From positions 3,555,501 to 3,619,500 of the forward strand of contig NZ_CP117437.1 in assembly GCF_030687535.1 (NCBI RefSeq): a stretch of 64,000 nucleotides of DNA, written 5' to 3'. Source of the stretch: Pseudomonas sp. FP2335. Its GTDB lineage: Bacteria; Pseudomonadota; Gammaproteobacteria; Pseudomonadales; Pseudomonadaceae. Of the stretch, positions 53,255-62,272 are shown piece by piece. The notes beneath the pieces are model-generated. The model did no database searches and had not been told where the DNA came from. It saw nothing but the letters and a program-made list of their open reading frames with translations. The translations under genes and the position numbers were made by a program. Positions within the stretch are counted from its first letter, which is position 1, and every line of letters begins with the position of its first letter.

Positions 53255-55339
53255 GTGCAGAAAAGCCGAAAAACCGTACGCGTAGCCACCGATGTGGGCG
53301 GCACCTTTACTGACCTTGTGTACTTCGAAAGTGATCCCGTCACCGGCCAGCAGACTCTGCGTACGGCGAAGGTGGACACCACGCCACCGAACTTTGCCCA
53401 AGGCATTCTCAATGTCATCAAAAAGGCACGGGTAACGCTTTCGGAAGTCGACTTCCTCGCCCACGGCACCACTGTTGTCATCAACGCGCTTACCGAACGG
53501 CGTGGGGTCAAGACCGCGCTGATCACCACCCGAGGCTTTCGCGACATCCTGGAAATTGCCCGGGCCAACCGCCCAGACTATTTCAACCTGAAATGGGTCA
53601 AACCTGCGCCGTTTGTGCCGCGCTACCTACGCTGGGAAATCACCGAGCGCCTGCACACCGACGGCCGTGAGCGCGAGCCTGTAATACTCGATGAGCTGCC
53701 CGCCATCATCGACGCCTTGCGCGCCGATGGCGTGCAAGCCATTGCTATTTGCCTGCTGCATGCCTACGCCAACCCCAGCCACGAGCAGGCGGTATTGGCC
53801 GAAGTGAAGCGGCTGTGGCCTGAAGTATCGGTGGTCGCTTCACATCAGATCACCCGTGAATGGCGCGAGTACGAGCGCTCCAGCACCACCGTGCTGTCGG
53901 CCTACGTGCAACCGATAGCGGCGCGCTACCTCGATGAACTGGAGGCGGGTCTGCGCAGCGCAGGCTACGAGGCGCCGCTGTATATCATGCAGTCCAATTG
54001 CGGCGTTGACAGTGTGGCCCACGCCAGGGACATCCCGATCACCATGGTCGAGTCCGGGCCGGCCAGTGGTTTCTGGGCGGCCGCCGAGTTGGGACGCTTG
54101 ATTGGCGAACCCAACTTGCTGGGGCTCGACATCGGCGGCACCACGGCCAAATGCGCACTAATCCGCGATGGCCAGGTCGCGATCAAGACGGACTACTGGA
54201 TCGAACGAGACCGCCTCAATGCCGGTTACCCCATCATGGTGCCCGTGGTGGACTTGGTGGAAATCGGCAACGGCGGCGGCTCCATTGCCTGGGTCGACGG
54301 GTTTGACAAGCTGCATGTCGGCCCGCAATCAGCGGGCGCTCTGCCCGGCCCGGCGGCGTACGGTGACGGTGGCACCGACATCACCACCACGGATGCCAAC
54401 CTGGCACTCGGCCGGATCAACCCGGCGTACTTCTGCGGCGGCGAAGTGGTAGCCGACCTACAAGCAGTAGCGGACGGCTTCAGCCTGCTCAGCGAACGCT
54501 TGGATCTGCCTGCCGATGAAATTGCCCGTGGTGTGGTGCGCCTGGCCAATAACAACATGGTCAACGCCCTGAAGCTGGTGTCGCTTAGCCGTGGTCACGA
54601 TCCCCGGGACCTGACCCTGATGGCCTTTGGCGGCGGTGGCGCGCTGCATGCGGTCGCCTTGGCTCAAGAGCTGGGCGTCAAAAAAGTCATCGTCCCGCGC
54701 GGCGCCTCGGTGTTTTCAGCCTGGGGCATGACCCTGTCGGACTTACGCCGCGACCTGTTTATCAATCGTTTTGTCGACACCACCCAGCCACAGGCACAGG
54801 CGCACACCCAGGCGTTCCTGAACGAACTGATGGCCTCGGCCCGCGAGCAGTTCATCGCCGAGGCTGTGCCCCCGGAGCGGGTCGAATTGAAGGTCAATTG
54901 CAAGCTGCGCTACCAGAACCAGGAACACTCGGTCGAAGTGCCGCTGGACGCCGATGAACACCTCGAACGTGACTGGGCACACATCGAGCATCGTTTTCAT
55001 ACCCTGTACGAACAGCATTACACCTACTGCCTGGACGCTCCCGTGGAGATCGTCGGCTTCCACCTGGTCGCCATCGCGCAAATTGACAAGCTGATTCCCG
55101 AATCGCTTGCAGTGACAGGGCGAACGCTTGAGGCCGCACGCAAGGGCCACCGCGTCGTCGACTACGCAACCGATGGCATCCACAACGCGGCCATCTACGA
55201 CTACGCCCTGCTGGAACCCCAAATGTGTTTCCACGGCCCCGCCATCATTGAAGACGCCGGCACCACCGTCGTCGTTCATCCACAAAACCGGGTGCATGTG
55301 GATCGCTTCGGCAACCTGCACATCACGATCAACGGCTGA
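53255..55339 (+). CDS. hyuA: Hydantoinase/oxoprolinase family protein, subunit A
   Basis: A 694-residue ATP-dependent hydrolase subunit with the hydantoinase A N-terminal domain (VATDVGGTFTDLV, LAHGTTVVINALTERRG), the central catalytic core (LLGLDIGGTTAKCALI, EIGNGGGSIAWVD, AFGGGGALHAVALA) and a C-terminal acetone-carboxylase-like domain. It acts with the B subunit encoded next on ring opening of hydantoins, 5-oxoproline or related cyclic amides. The GTG start at 53255 follows AGGAG. First gene of a five-gene rightward operon. Confidence 0.92.
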   Translation: MQKSRKTVRVATDVGGTFTDLVYFESDPVTGQQTLRTAKVDTTPPNFAQGILNVIKKARVTLSEVDFLAHGTTVVINALTERRGVKTALITTRGFRDILEIARANRPDYFNLKWVKPAPFVPRYLRWEITERLHTDGREREPVILDELPAIIDALRADGVQAIAICLLHAYANPSHEQAVLAEVKRLWPEVSVVASHQITREWREYERSSTTVLSAYVQPIAARYLDELEAGLRSAGYEAPLYIMQSNCGVDSVAHARDIPITMVESGPASGFWAAAELGRLIGEPNLLGLDIGGTTAKCALIRDGQVAIKTDYWIERDRLNAGYPIMVPVVDLVEIGNGGGSIAWVDGFDKLHVGPQSAGALPGPAAYGDGGTDITTTDANLALGRINPAYFCGGEVVADLQAVADGFSLLSERLDLPADEIARGVVRLANNNMVNALKLVSLSRGHDPRDLTLMAFGGGGALHAVALAQELGVKKVIVPRGASVFSAWGMTLSDLRRDLFINRFVDTTQPQAQAHTQAFLNELMASAREQFIAEAVPPERVELKVNCKLRYQNQEHSVEVPLDADEHLERDWAHIEHRFHTLYEQHYTYCLDAPVEIVGFHLVAIAQIDKLIPESLAVTGRTLEAARKGHRVVDYATDGIHNAAIYDYALLEPQMCFHGPAIIEDAGTTVVVHPQNRVHVDRFGNLHITING

Positions 55340-55352
55340 CGGGAGTCTCGCC

Positions 55353-57011
55353 ATGCATACGCTCGACATCTTCACCCGAGACATTATCCAAAATTCGCTT
55401 CAAGCCATTGCTGACGAAATGTTCGTAGCGATGCGCAAAGCTGCCATGAGCCCCGTCATTTATGAAGTGCTGGACATGGGCACCGGCATCACCGACGCCA
55501 ATGGCGAGATTGCCAGCTCCGGCGCAGGTATCCCGGCCTTCGTAGGCGTGCTGGACAAGGCCGTCAAACAGATCTTGCTGCAACATGCCCGCCCAGGGGA
55601 AATCGAAGACGGCGATGTGTTCATCTGCAATGACCCCCACGGTGGCGCAGTCACTCACCTGAACGATGTGGTGCTGGCCATGCCCGTGTTTGCCGAGGGC
55701 AGGCGCGTGGCCTGGACCGCGAATATCGCCCACTGGAACGATGTCGGCGGCATGGTCCCCGGGTCGATGTCCACTGAGGCTACCGACATCTTTCAGGAAG
55801 GGCTGCGCCTGTGCTCGGTCAAGCTGATCAGCCGTGGCCAACCGATCCGCTCAGTGCTGCAGATACTGTGGGCCAACACGCGCATGCCGGATTTCATGGA
55901 AGGCGATCTATGGGCTGGCGTAGCGGCGGTGCGCGGCGGGGCCTTGCACCTGCGTGAGTTGACCGCCAAATACGGTACTGACCTGTTTTTGCTGGCGATG
56001 CAGGACTTCATGGACCTGGGCGAAAAGGTATCGCGCAAAGCCCTGGCCGAACTGCCCAATGTCAACCTTTCCCTGGTGGAGCCGCAAGACGACGGCAGCC
56101 TGTATTCGGTGTCGGTGCAGATCCATGACCGTGCAATGACCGTGGACCTGCGCGACAACCCCGACCAATGCACCGGGCCCACTAACCTCAGCCGGGATGG
56201 CGCGGTGGTTGCCGCCCAAATGGCGTTCAAATCCCTGACTGCCCCGCAAGGCATTACCAATGGAGGCACGTTCCGGCCGTTGAATGTACTGACACGCCCC
56301 GGTTCACTATTCGATGCGCAACTGCCCGCCGCAGAGGGGTTTTACTTTGAAAACCTGATTCGCGTACACGACCTGATCTTGCGCTGCCTGGCCCAGCATT
56401 TTCCCGACCGCTTGCCGGCGGGCAATTTCTCTTCGGTATGCGCCACTGTTATCGGCGGCCGGCATCCGGATACCGGTCGGCTGTTTACCCTGGTGGAGCC
56501 GGAAATCGGTGGTTGGGGCGCCGAGCCCGGACGTGACGGCAACAACGCCGTTTATTGCGGCCTGCATGGCGAGAACTACAACTGTCCAGTGGAAGTCTGT
56601 GAGGCCCGTTACGGCCTGTATGTCGAGCGCATGGCGCTGAATGACGAACCCGGTGGGCACGGCCAGTTCCGCGGCGGGCGAGGCATCTGCATCGACTATC
56701 GCGTACGGGCCGATGACAGCTTTCTGACCTGTGGTTACACCCGCTCGGTCGTTCCACCCTGGGGCCTGCAACAGGGCCAGGATGGCACCCCCAATTACGT
56801 CGAAGTGCTGCGCGGCGACAACCCGCCGGAACGCTACGCCATGGCCAGCAGCATCCCTCTCAATGCCGGCGACCTGGTGCGGGTACGCACGGGGGCCGGC
56901 GGTGGCTACGGCGCACCCGCAGCCCGTGACGCGGCGGCCGTGCGCGACGACTTGAAGAATGGCTACCTCGACGCGCAAACCGCCCGCGCCGTGTACGGCG
57001 TCATGCCCTGA
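55353..57011 (+). CDS. hyuB: Hydantoinase/oxoprolinase family protein, subunit B
   Basis: A 552-residue HyuB (RDIIQNSLQAIADEMFVAMRKAAMSPVIYE, ICNDPHGGAVTHLNDVVLAMPVF, HWNDVGGMVPGS, GPTNLSRDGAV, AGGGYGAPAARD). It forms the ATP-dependent enzyme with HyuA, 13 bases upstream. The ATG at 55353 follows GGGAG; the long upstream open frame overlaps hyuA in another frame and is not coding. The metal-binding His/Asp residues of the N-terminal half are present. Confidence 0.92.
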   Translation: MHTLDIFTRDIIQNSLQAIADEMFVAMRKAAMSPVIYEVLDMGTGITDANGEIASSGAGIPAFVGVLDKAVKQILLQHARPGEIEDGDVFICNDPHGGAVTHLNDVVLAMPVFAEGRRVAWTANIAHWNDVGGMVPGSMSTEATDIFQEGLRLCSVKLISRGQPIRSVLQILWANTRMPDFMEGDLWAGVAAVRGGALHLRELTAKYGTDLFLLAMQDFMDLGEKVSRKALAELPNVNLSLVEPQDDGSLYSVSVQIHDRAMTVDLRDNPDQCTGPTNLSRDGAVVAAQMAFKSLTAPQGITNGGTFRPLNVLTRPGSLFDAQLPAAEGFYFENLIRVHDLILRCLAQHFPDRLPAGNFSSVCATVIGGRHPDTGRLFTLVEPEIGGWGAEPGRDGNNAVYCGLHGENYNCPVEVCEARYGLYVERMALNDEPGGHGQFRGGRGICIDYRVRADDSFLTCGYTRSVVPPWGLQQGQDGTPNYVEVLRGDNPPERYAMASSIPLNAGDLVRVRTGAGGGYGAPAARDAAAVRDDLKNGYLDAQTARAVYGVMP

Positions 57012-57075
57012 TCCCAATACACCGCCGTGCGGCGGCTTTCCATGCGTTGACCTACAACAATAAGAGAGAACCGTC

Positions 57076-57966
57076 ATGTTGCAACTTCCACTCTCGCGCT
57101 TCGGCGCTGCGTGCTCGCTGGCGTTGGTGTTGGGCAGCAGCCCTTCAACCCAAGCCGAACAATTCATCGGCTTCGGTCAACCAGGGCTGCCGGGACGCTG
57201 GGCTTTGGAAACCTTCCCGGTCTTCAACCGCAACACCGACGGCAATGTACGTGCCGGTGGCAATACGGTGCTTGCGTACTTTTCCGAGACCGGTTTTACC
57301 GACACCACCCGCGACCAATTGCAGTTCTGGGTCGGCGCCGTTCCCGGATACGCCAGCACCAACGACGCGAAAAACGTCAGCCCCTGGGGCATCGCCTCAC
57401 CCAATCTCGGCTTTGCCTACTACTACAACGTGGTCGAGCCCGCCAGCGCCTATGGTTCAGAGGACTACACCACGTTCTGGACCAACCCGACGCTGACGGT
57501 CGAGTTCCCCAACGGTAACAACGAAGTTGCCGGTTACGGTGCCTTTGCCAACCGCTATGCGCTGAGTTTCAGCCTCGCCAATTACCTGCGTGTCGGAAAA
57601 TTCGCCGCGACCTTCACCCCAGTTGGCATCCATTACGCCGCACGTAACCGCAACACCACAGATCTCGGCAGCGGCGATCCCAAGCGCTTGCAAGGCGGTG
57701 TCAGCCTATGGCTGGCCAACGTCGCCGCCGGCTACCTCGTCACCGATGACCTGTGGCTGGGCGCGCATCACGTCTACCACATCAACAATCGAACAGCCTC
57801 GGACTATGCCGAGTCGCGGGTTGGAAAAATCGGACCGTCGATGACCTACACAGGCTTTTCCCAACAGGGACTCTACCTGTCTGCAAATCTGAATTTCGAC
57901 TACTACCACAGCGCCAACCTGCCCCATTCCAATGAGCTGACCATGGCGCTGGTGAAGTTTTTCTAG
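57076..57966 (+). CDS. Outer-membrane transporter-like protein (phenol MetA-pathway/SphA family)
   Basis: A 296-residue protein with signal peptide (cleavage near STQA) and a beta-barrel body rich in alternating aromatic residues (FAYYYNVVEPASAYGSEDYTTFWTNPTLT, GLYLSANLNFDYYHSANL) ending in Phe-Phe, as outer-membrane proteins do. It matches the family often called 'meta-pathway of phenol degradation protein', thought to be channels for hydrophobic or aromatic substrates. Its place in the hyu operon suggests outer-membrane entry of the substrate. Confidence 0.82.
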   Translation: MLQLPLSRFGAACSLALVLGSSPSTQAEQFIGFGQPGLPGRWALETFPVFNRNTDGNVRAGGNTVLAYFSETGFTDTTRDQLQFWVGAVPGYASTNDAKNVSPWGIASPNLGFAYYYNVVEPASAYGSEDYTTFWTNPTLTVEFPNGNNEVAGYGAFANRYALSFSLANYLRVGKFAATFTPVGIHYAARNRNTTDLGSGDPKRLQGGVSLWLANVAAGYLVTDDLWLGAHHVYHINNRTASDYAESRVGKIGPSMTYTGFSQQGLYLSANLNFDYYHSANLPHSNELTMALVKFF

Positions 57967-57999
57967 CGCCAATTGGCCCCCTATCCGAGGAAATAACTT

Positions 58000-58821
58000 A
58001 TGCAAACCCCAACCCCCACTCCCCCACCACACGATGTGCCGGTGACAGTGCGCTGGCTCAACCCGATTGGTTGCTCGATGTTCGACGCACCGATCGCCGA
58101 GTTGCTGCACGGCATCAAGCACCCCTCGACACACCTGGAAGTGGTGTCGTTCGATATGCAGCCCAGCCCGACACACCTGGAGTACCGGGCCTACGAGGCA
58201 ATGACCTACGAGCGCACGGTACGCATTGCCCGCGATTGCGCCCAGCAAAACATCGATGCCCTGGTGATCGGCTGCTTCTACGATCCGGCCCTGGAGGATG
58301 CCCGGGAAATCTCCGGCAACTGCCTGGTGGTTGCTCCCTGCCAGGCCAGCCTGCAGATCGCCGACCAACTGGCTAACCGTTATTCGATCATCGTAGGGCG
58401 AGATAAATGGATGGAGCAAATGCGCGAGCGCGTTCGCGGCTACGGCTCGGCGGATCGACTCGCCTCTATGCGCGCGCTGGGCATGGGCGTCGATGAGTTC
58501 CAAAAAGACCCGGCCCTCACCCGACGCCGAATCATTGAACAAGCGTTTTTGGCGGTCGAGGAAGATGGCGCGGAAGCGATCATTTTGGGCTGCACCATCG
58601 AATTCGGTTTCTTCGAACAGGTGCAGCGTGAGGTCGGCGTACCCGTGATCGACCCGGTGGTCGCCGCGTTCAAGATGGCCGAAGCCATGGCGGGGATGAA
58701 GCAGCGCTTCGGCTGGAGCCCCAGCCGTGTCGGCAGTTGCGAGCCTCCACCGGAAGCCGAAATCAAAGCCTTTGGCCTGTTTCAGGGTCCGGTGCCCATC
58801 GGTAACCGTGTGCAAGCCTAG
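58000..58821 (+). CDS. Aspartate/glutamate/hydantoin racemase family protein
   Basis: 273 residues with the two catalytic Cys contexts of hydantoin/Asp-Glu racemases: VIGCFYDPALEDARE and IILGCTIEFGF. It probably racemises the hydantoin or the amino-acid intermediate so that both enantiomers can be used by HyuAB. The body ends with a ~35-residue Pro-rich tail. Cytoplasmic; fourth gene of the operon. Confidence 0.87.
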   Translation: MQTPTPTPPPHDVPVTVRWLNPIGCSMFDAPIAELLHGIKHPSTHLEVVSFDMQPSPTHLEYRAYEAMTYERTVRIARDCAQQNIDALVIGCFYDPALEDAREISGNCLVVAPCQASLQIADQLANRYSIIVGRDKWMEQMRERVRGYGSADRLASMRALGMGVDEFQKDPALTRRRIIEQAFLAVEEDGAEAIILGCTIEFGFFEQVQREVGVPVIDPVVAAFKMAEAMAGMKQRFGWSPSRVGSCEPPPEAEIKAFGLFQGPVPIGNRVQA

Positions 58822-58842
58822 CCCTTACTTGGAGCAATCCCT

Positions 58843-60186
58843 ATGAGCGACGTCACGCCAATGCCCGCACAAGCCAACTACACCTCCACTCGGCAAGTGG
58901 GCGATGTATTCAGAGACGTACCCCTGACCCGCGAGCACCTCAAGTGCTGCTTGGCGCTGTTTTTTGTGTTCGCCATTGAGGCGTGGGAGATGATGATCAT
59001 CGTCTACACCGCGCCGCTGATCGCCCAGGATTTTTCCCTGGATGCACTTGCCGTCGGCCACCTGATCGGCGCCATGTTCATCGGCATGCTGTTGGGCTCG
59101 TTAGTCTGGGGCAAGCTCGCCGAACGTATCGGCCGCAAGGGCGCGGTGGTCTGGAGCCTGGCCATTTACGGCGTGATCTCGTTGGCGAGTGCGTTTGCCC
59201 CCGACTACGCCTCGCTCTACGCGTTACGGCTGTTCTCGGGCGTGGCCGCAGTTGGCATGATGGTGGTGACGTTTGCTCACTATCAGGAGCTATTGCCCGT
59301 GCGCCATCGCGGCGCGCTAACCGTGTACCTGGCCTCGGGATGGCCAATCGGCATGCTACTGGCACTGGGGGCGACCATATGGCTGATGCCCTATGGTTGG
59401 CGCACAATCATTGCGGTGAGTTCACTGGGTGGGTTGTGGGCTTTGGTGGTGGCGCTCTGGGTGCCGGAGTCGCCGTACTGGCTGGCCAACGCCAAGCGCC
59501 AAGCGCAGGCCCGAGCGATCATCACGCGATTAAGCCGAGGTACCGTGCAAGTGCCTGAAGATTGCCTGCTGCAAGTGGACCAAACGACGTCAGGGCGCCA
59601 GCGGGAGCTGTTTTCACCGGTGCTGTTGAGGATCAGTGCGTTGCAGATCCTGGTGAATTTTACGTTCTCCTGGGGTTACTGGGGCTTGCAGACCTGGCTG
59701 CCGACGCTGTTGCAACAACGCGGGCTGAGCCTGCCGCAAAGCTACGGTTTTATTGCACTGTCGGCACTGTGCATGATCCCCGGCTACATGGCGGCGTCGT
59801 GGCTCACCCATCGTTATGGCCGCAAACACGTCATTATCGGTTTCATCAGTGCCTCGGTGCTCGCTGGCTACGGCTTTGCCAACGCTCAAAGCCTTGAAAT
59901 GCTGTACCTGAGCAACTTCGCCCTAGCGTTCTTCAGCCTGGGGGCATGGGGGGTGTGGGGCACCTGGATCGCCGAGCTGTACCCGACCCCATTGCGTACC
60001 ATCGGTTACGGGTGGGCGATTTTTGCGCAACGCGTGGCCAATATCCTGGCACCGTCTTTGATCGGCGCACTGGTGGCTTACGGCGCCTCCTTCAATATGA
60101 CCACCACCTTTATCAATGCCTTCATGCTGGTAACCGTGTTGCTCGCACTGTTCATTCCTGAAACCGAGGGCAAGGCGTTGGATTAG
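58843..60186 (+). CDS. MFS transporter (sugar/organic-acid porter type)
   Basis: A 447-residue, 12-helix transporter with MFS motif A between helices 2 and 3 (GKLAERIGRKGAVVWSL) and again in the second half (THRYGRKHVIIGF). FAIEAWEMMIIVYTAPLIAQDF resembles the aromatic-acid/niacin subgroup (YceI/NiaP-like). It is the last gene of the hyu operon and presumably imports the cyclic amide or related acid. GGAGC lies before the ATG. Confidence 0.9.
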   Translation: MSDVTPMPAQANYTSTRQVGDVFRDVPLTREHLKCCLALFFVFAIEAWEMMIIVYTAPLIAQDFSLDALAVGHLIGAMFIGMLLGSLVWGKLAERIGRKGAVVWSLAIYGVISLASAFAPDYASLYALRLFSGVAAVGMMVVTFAHYQELLPVRHRGALTVYLASGWPIGMLLALGATIWLMPYGWRTIIAVSSLGGLWALVVALWVPESPYWLANAKRQAQARAIITRLSRGTVQVPEDCLLQVDQTTSGRQRELFSPVLLRISALQILVNFTFSWGYWGLQTWLPTLLQQRGLSLPQSYGFIALSALCMIPGYMAASWLTHRYGRKHVIIGFISASVLAGYGFANAQSLEMLYLSNFALAFFSLGAWGVWGTWIAELYPTPLRTIGYGWAIFAQRVANILAPSLIGALVAYGASFNMTTTFINAFMLVTVLLALFIPETEGKALD

Positions 60187-60295
60187 CACAATGCCCATCG
60201 TGCTTTCAGGCATATGTGATCCATCGTGACTGACAGCCCACGCCCTGCCCCCTGCGTTTGAATAACTCCAGACCTCGAGCGGGTCATCCAACCGG

Positions 60296-62272
60296 ATGCC
60301 CCATCAAATTGCAGACACGGAATTCACTATGGACAGTCAACAATGGAGTGACGGATTCACCTTCACCATGCAACGCGGTCCCTTTCAGAACAACGGCGCC
60401 ACACCTTGGTACACCCGTGTACAGGTAGGCACACCAGGGCAATCCCTGAAGGTGTCGATGGACACCGGAACCAATATCACCTGGATAACCTCCAGCCTGT
60501 GTTCGCCCGACCGATGCCAGCACTTCAGCGCAGGCCGGTTTGACCATCAGGCGTCCAGCACCTTCACCTTTACGGATTGCCTGCAACGGCCCTACAGCTT
60601 CGGGCCCTGGGGCACGATGCAGGTAGAATCCGGTTCGGATGTATTGACCCTGAATAACACCGCATTGCCCATTCAACTTCTACTGGCGGCAGACTACACC
60701 GGAACGCAGTTTCGCCAATTGGACTGGGACGGCGGCATGGGCTTGCCCAGCAGCAGCGCCTATGTCGACGGGAAAAGCTCGTTTGTGTTTCAGGCGTTGA
60801 TGAATGCTGGAAAAATCGATCCCCATCAACCCTTCGTTGCCTTCGACTGGGACCCTGCTTCGCGTCGGGGCGTGTGCCAGATGGGGGCAGTGGATGCGGC
60901 TAAAACCCGTGGTCCGCACCTGTTTCTTCCGTGGTCGCTCTACAGCAAAGTGCGTGGTATGGAATACATCTGGTCGACTCCGCTGACGTCCTACACCGTA
61001 GGCGGCGACGTTTTGGCCAGGAACGTAACCTTCGCGCTGGACTCTGGCTCATCCCAATTCAAAGGGGATGACCGGCTGATGCGCCAGACCCTTGAGCGTA
61101 TTGCCCAGGGCGGCAGTCCAACGGTCGTCCTGGGCTTCGCCGATGGCGAAATCACCCTGGGTGCCGACCTGTACAACGTTTTGATCGAGGACGGTCCAGA
61201 CAAGGGTAAAACACTTCCTCAATTCGAGCCGCTGGGACTGACCGACCTGGTGCTGGTGGGTTCGCTGGTGATGGAGTATTGCTACACCGTCTATGAGTAT
61301 CGTGTGGTGCAATGTCGAGCAGGCACTTACTCACTCGCGCCGGTTGGGATATGGCTGTTTAACCGCCCGCAGGGGCCCCAGATTATCAGCCGCTCATCTT
61401 CACGGCGCTTTGAGGCAAAGCCGCGCACGCTTGTCAGTGGAAAGCTGGTGCTCCGCCCGCCCCTAGCGACTGCCCATACAGCGCCGCCGCTTTGCGCCGC
61501 TGGCACCTGGAAAAATGACTACGGCTCGACAATGACGTTGACGGTCACCGGCAATGTCATTACCGGTTCGTATCAGTCATCCACGGGCTCAACGGGCCGA
61601 TACGCAGTGACGGGTTATCAAGCGAGTACAAGTCCTTCACGGGAAAAAGGGCTACCTGTGGCATTGGCTATAGACTGGCACTCGCTGGATGAGCAGCAGG
61701 CCGACCCGAGCTGGCATTGGGTGTCGGGGTTGTGCGGACAGCTCCATCGGATCGCAGGCGAGGATCGGCTCAATCTATCGCACGTGCTCATCGCCACCGA
61801 AGATTTTCCCGATCTGGCTAAACAAGGAGCGTATCTGGACAAACTGAGCTATCGACGGGTTGCAGATGAGGCCATAGAACTACGTCCTATCACCCCCACC
61901 TTGGCTTCGGAGCACGACAACCGGTTAAATGGCACTTGGATGGCAGCGCAAGGATATAACCTGAAACTGCACGTTAGAGCGTCAAGCCAGCATGCTTTAG
62001 GTTGTGTCAGCGGCACGTTGACGACGCCTACCGGGCGGGTCGAGGTATCCGGTTTTACTGACATCAACGCGAACTCGGGCGGGCTGTCACGGCAATCGGT
62101 AAGCCTCGCCGCACCGCAAAAGAGCGGTGAAGCGGTACTGGCCCTGGCCGGTTCGCTGGATCTTCAAGTGGATGAATTGACCTTGCTGGCGCTGCTCACG
62201 TCATCCACAACAGCGTCACAACGTTATGTGCAAACACAGGTCCAGTCGATCATGTTCAGGAGGACTCACTAA
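60296..62272 (+). CDS. Pepsin-type aspartic protease fused to two avidin-like domains
   Basis: 658 residues from ATG 60296; ATG 60329 (MDSQQWSDG) is an alternative start. Residues 38-350 show the pepsin (A1) pattern: WYTRVQVGTPGQ, first catalytic motif MDTGT (Asp56), CQHFSAGRFDHQASSTF, DGGMGLP, second motif ALDSGSS (Asp249), then DLVLVGSLVMEYCYTVYEY where pepsin has its C-terminal LGD strand. The usual flap Tyr is not obvious. Residues about 400-520 resemble streptavidin: GTWKNDYGST, TGSYQSSTG, RYAVTGY, AIDWHS; the counterparts of biotin contacts Asn23, Ser27, Tyr43, Ser45 and Trp79 are kept, those of Trp108, Trp120 and Asp128 are not. Residues about 544-656 look like a second, degenerate copy (NGTWMAAQG, GRVEVSGFTD). 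No signal peptide, as in cytosolic bacterial pepsin homologues such as shewasins. The stop overlaps that of the convergent kinase gene by 4 bases. Confidence 0.82.
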   Translation: MPHQIADTEFTMDSQQWSDGFTFTMQRGPFQNNGATPWYTRVQVGTPGQSLKVSMDTGTNITWITSSLCSPDRCQHFSAGRFDHQASSTFTFTDCLQRPYSFGPWGTMQVESGSDVLTLNNTALPIQLLLAADYTGTQFRQLDWDGGMGLPSSSAYVDGKSSFVFQALMNAGKIDPHQPFVAFDWDPASRRGVCQMGAVDAAKTRGPHLFLPWSLYSKVRGMEYIWSTPLTSYTVGGDVLARNVTFALDSGSSQFKGDDRLMRQTLERIAQGGSPTVVLGFADGEITLGADLYNVLIEDGPDKGKTLPQFEPLGLTDLVLVGSLVMEYCYTVYEYRVVQCRAGTYSLAPVGIWLFNRPQGPQIISRSSSRRFEAKPRTLVSGKLVLRPPLATAHTAPPLCAAGTWKNDYGSTMTLTVTGNVITGSYQSSTGSTGRYAVTGYQASTSPSREKGLPVALAIDWHSLDEQQADPSWHWVSGLCGQLHRIAGEDRLNLSHVLIATEDFPDLAKQGAYLDKLSYRRVADEAIELRPITPTLASEHDNRLNGTWMAAQGYNLKLHVRASSQHALGCVSGTLTTPTGRVEVSGFTDINANSGGLSRQSVSLAAPQKSGEAVLALAGSLDLQVDELTLLALLTSSTTASQRYVQTQVQSIMFRRTH

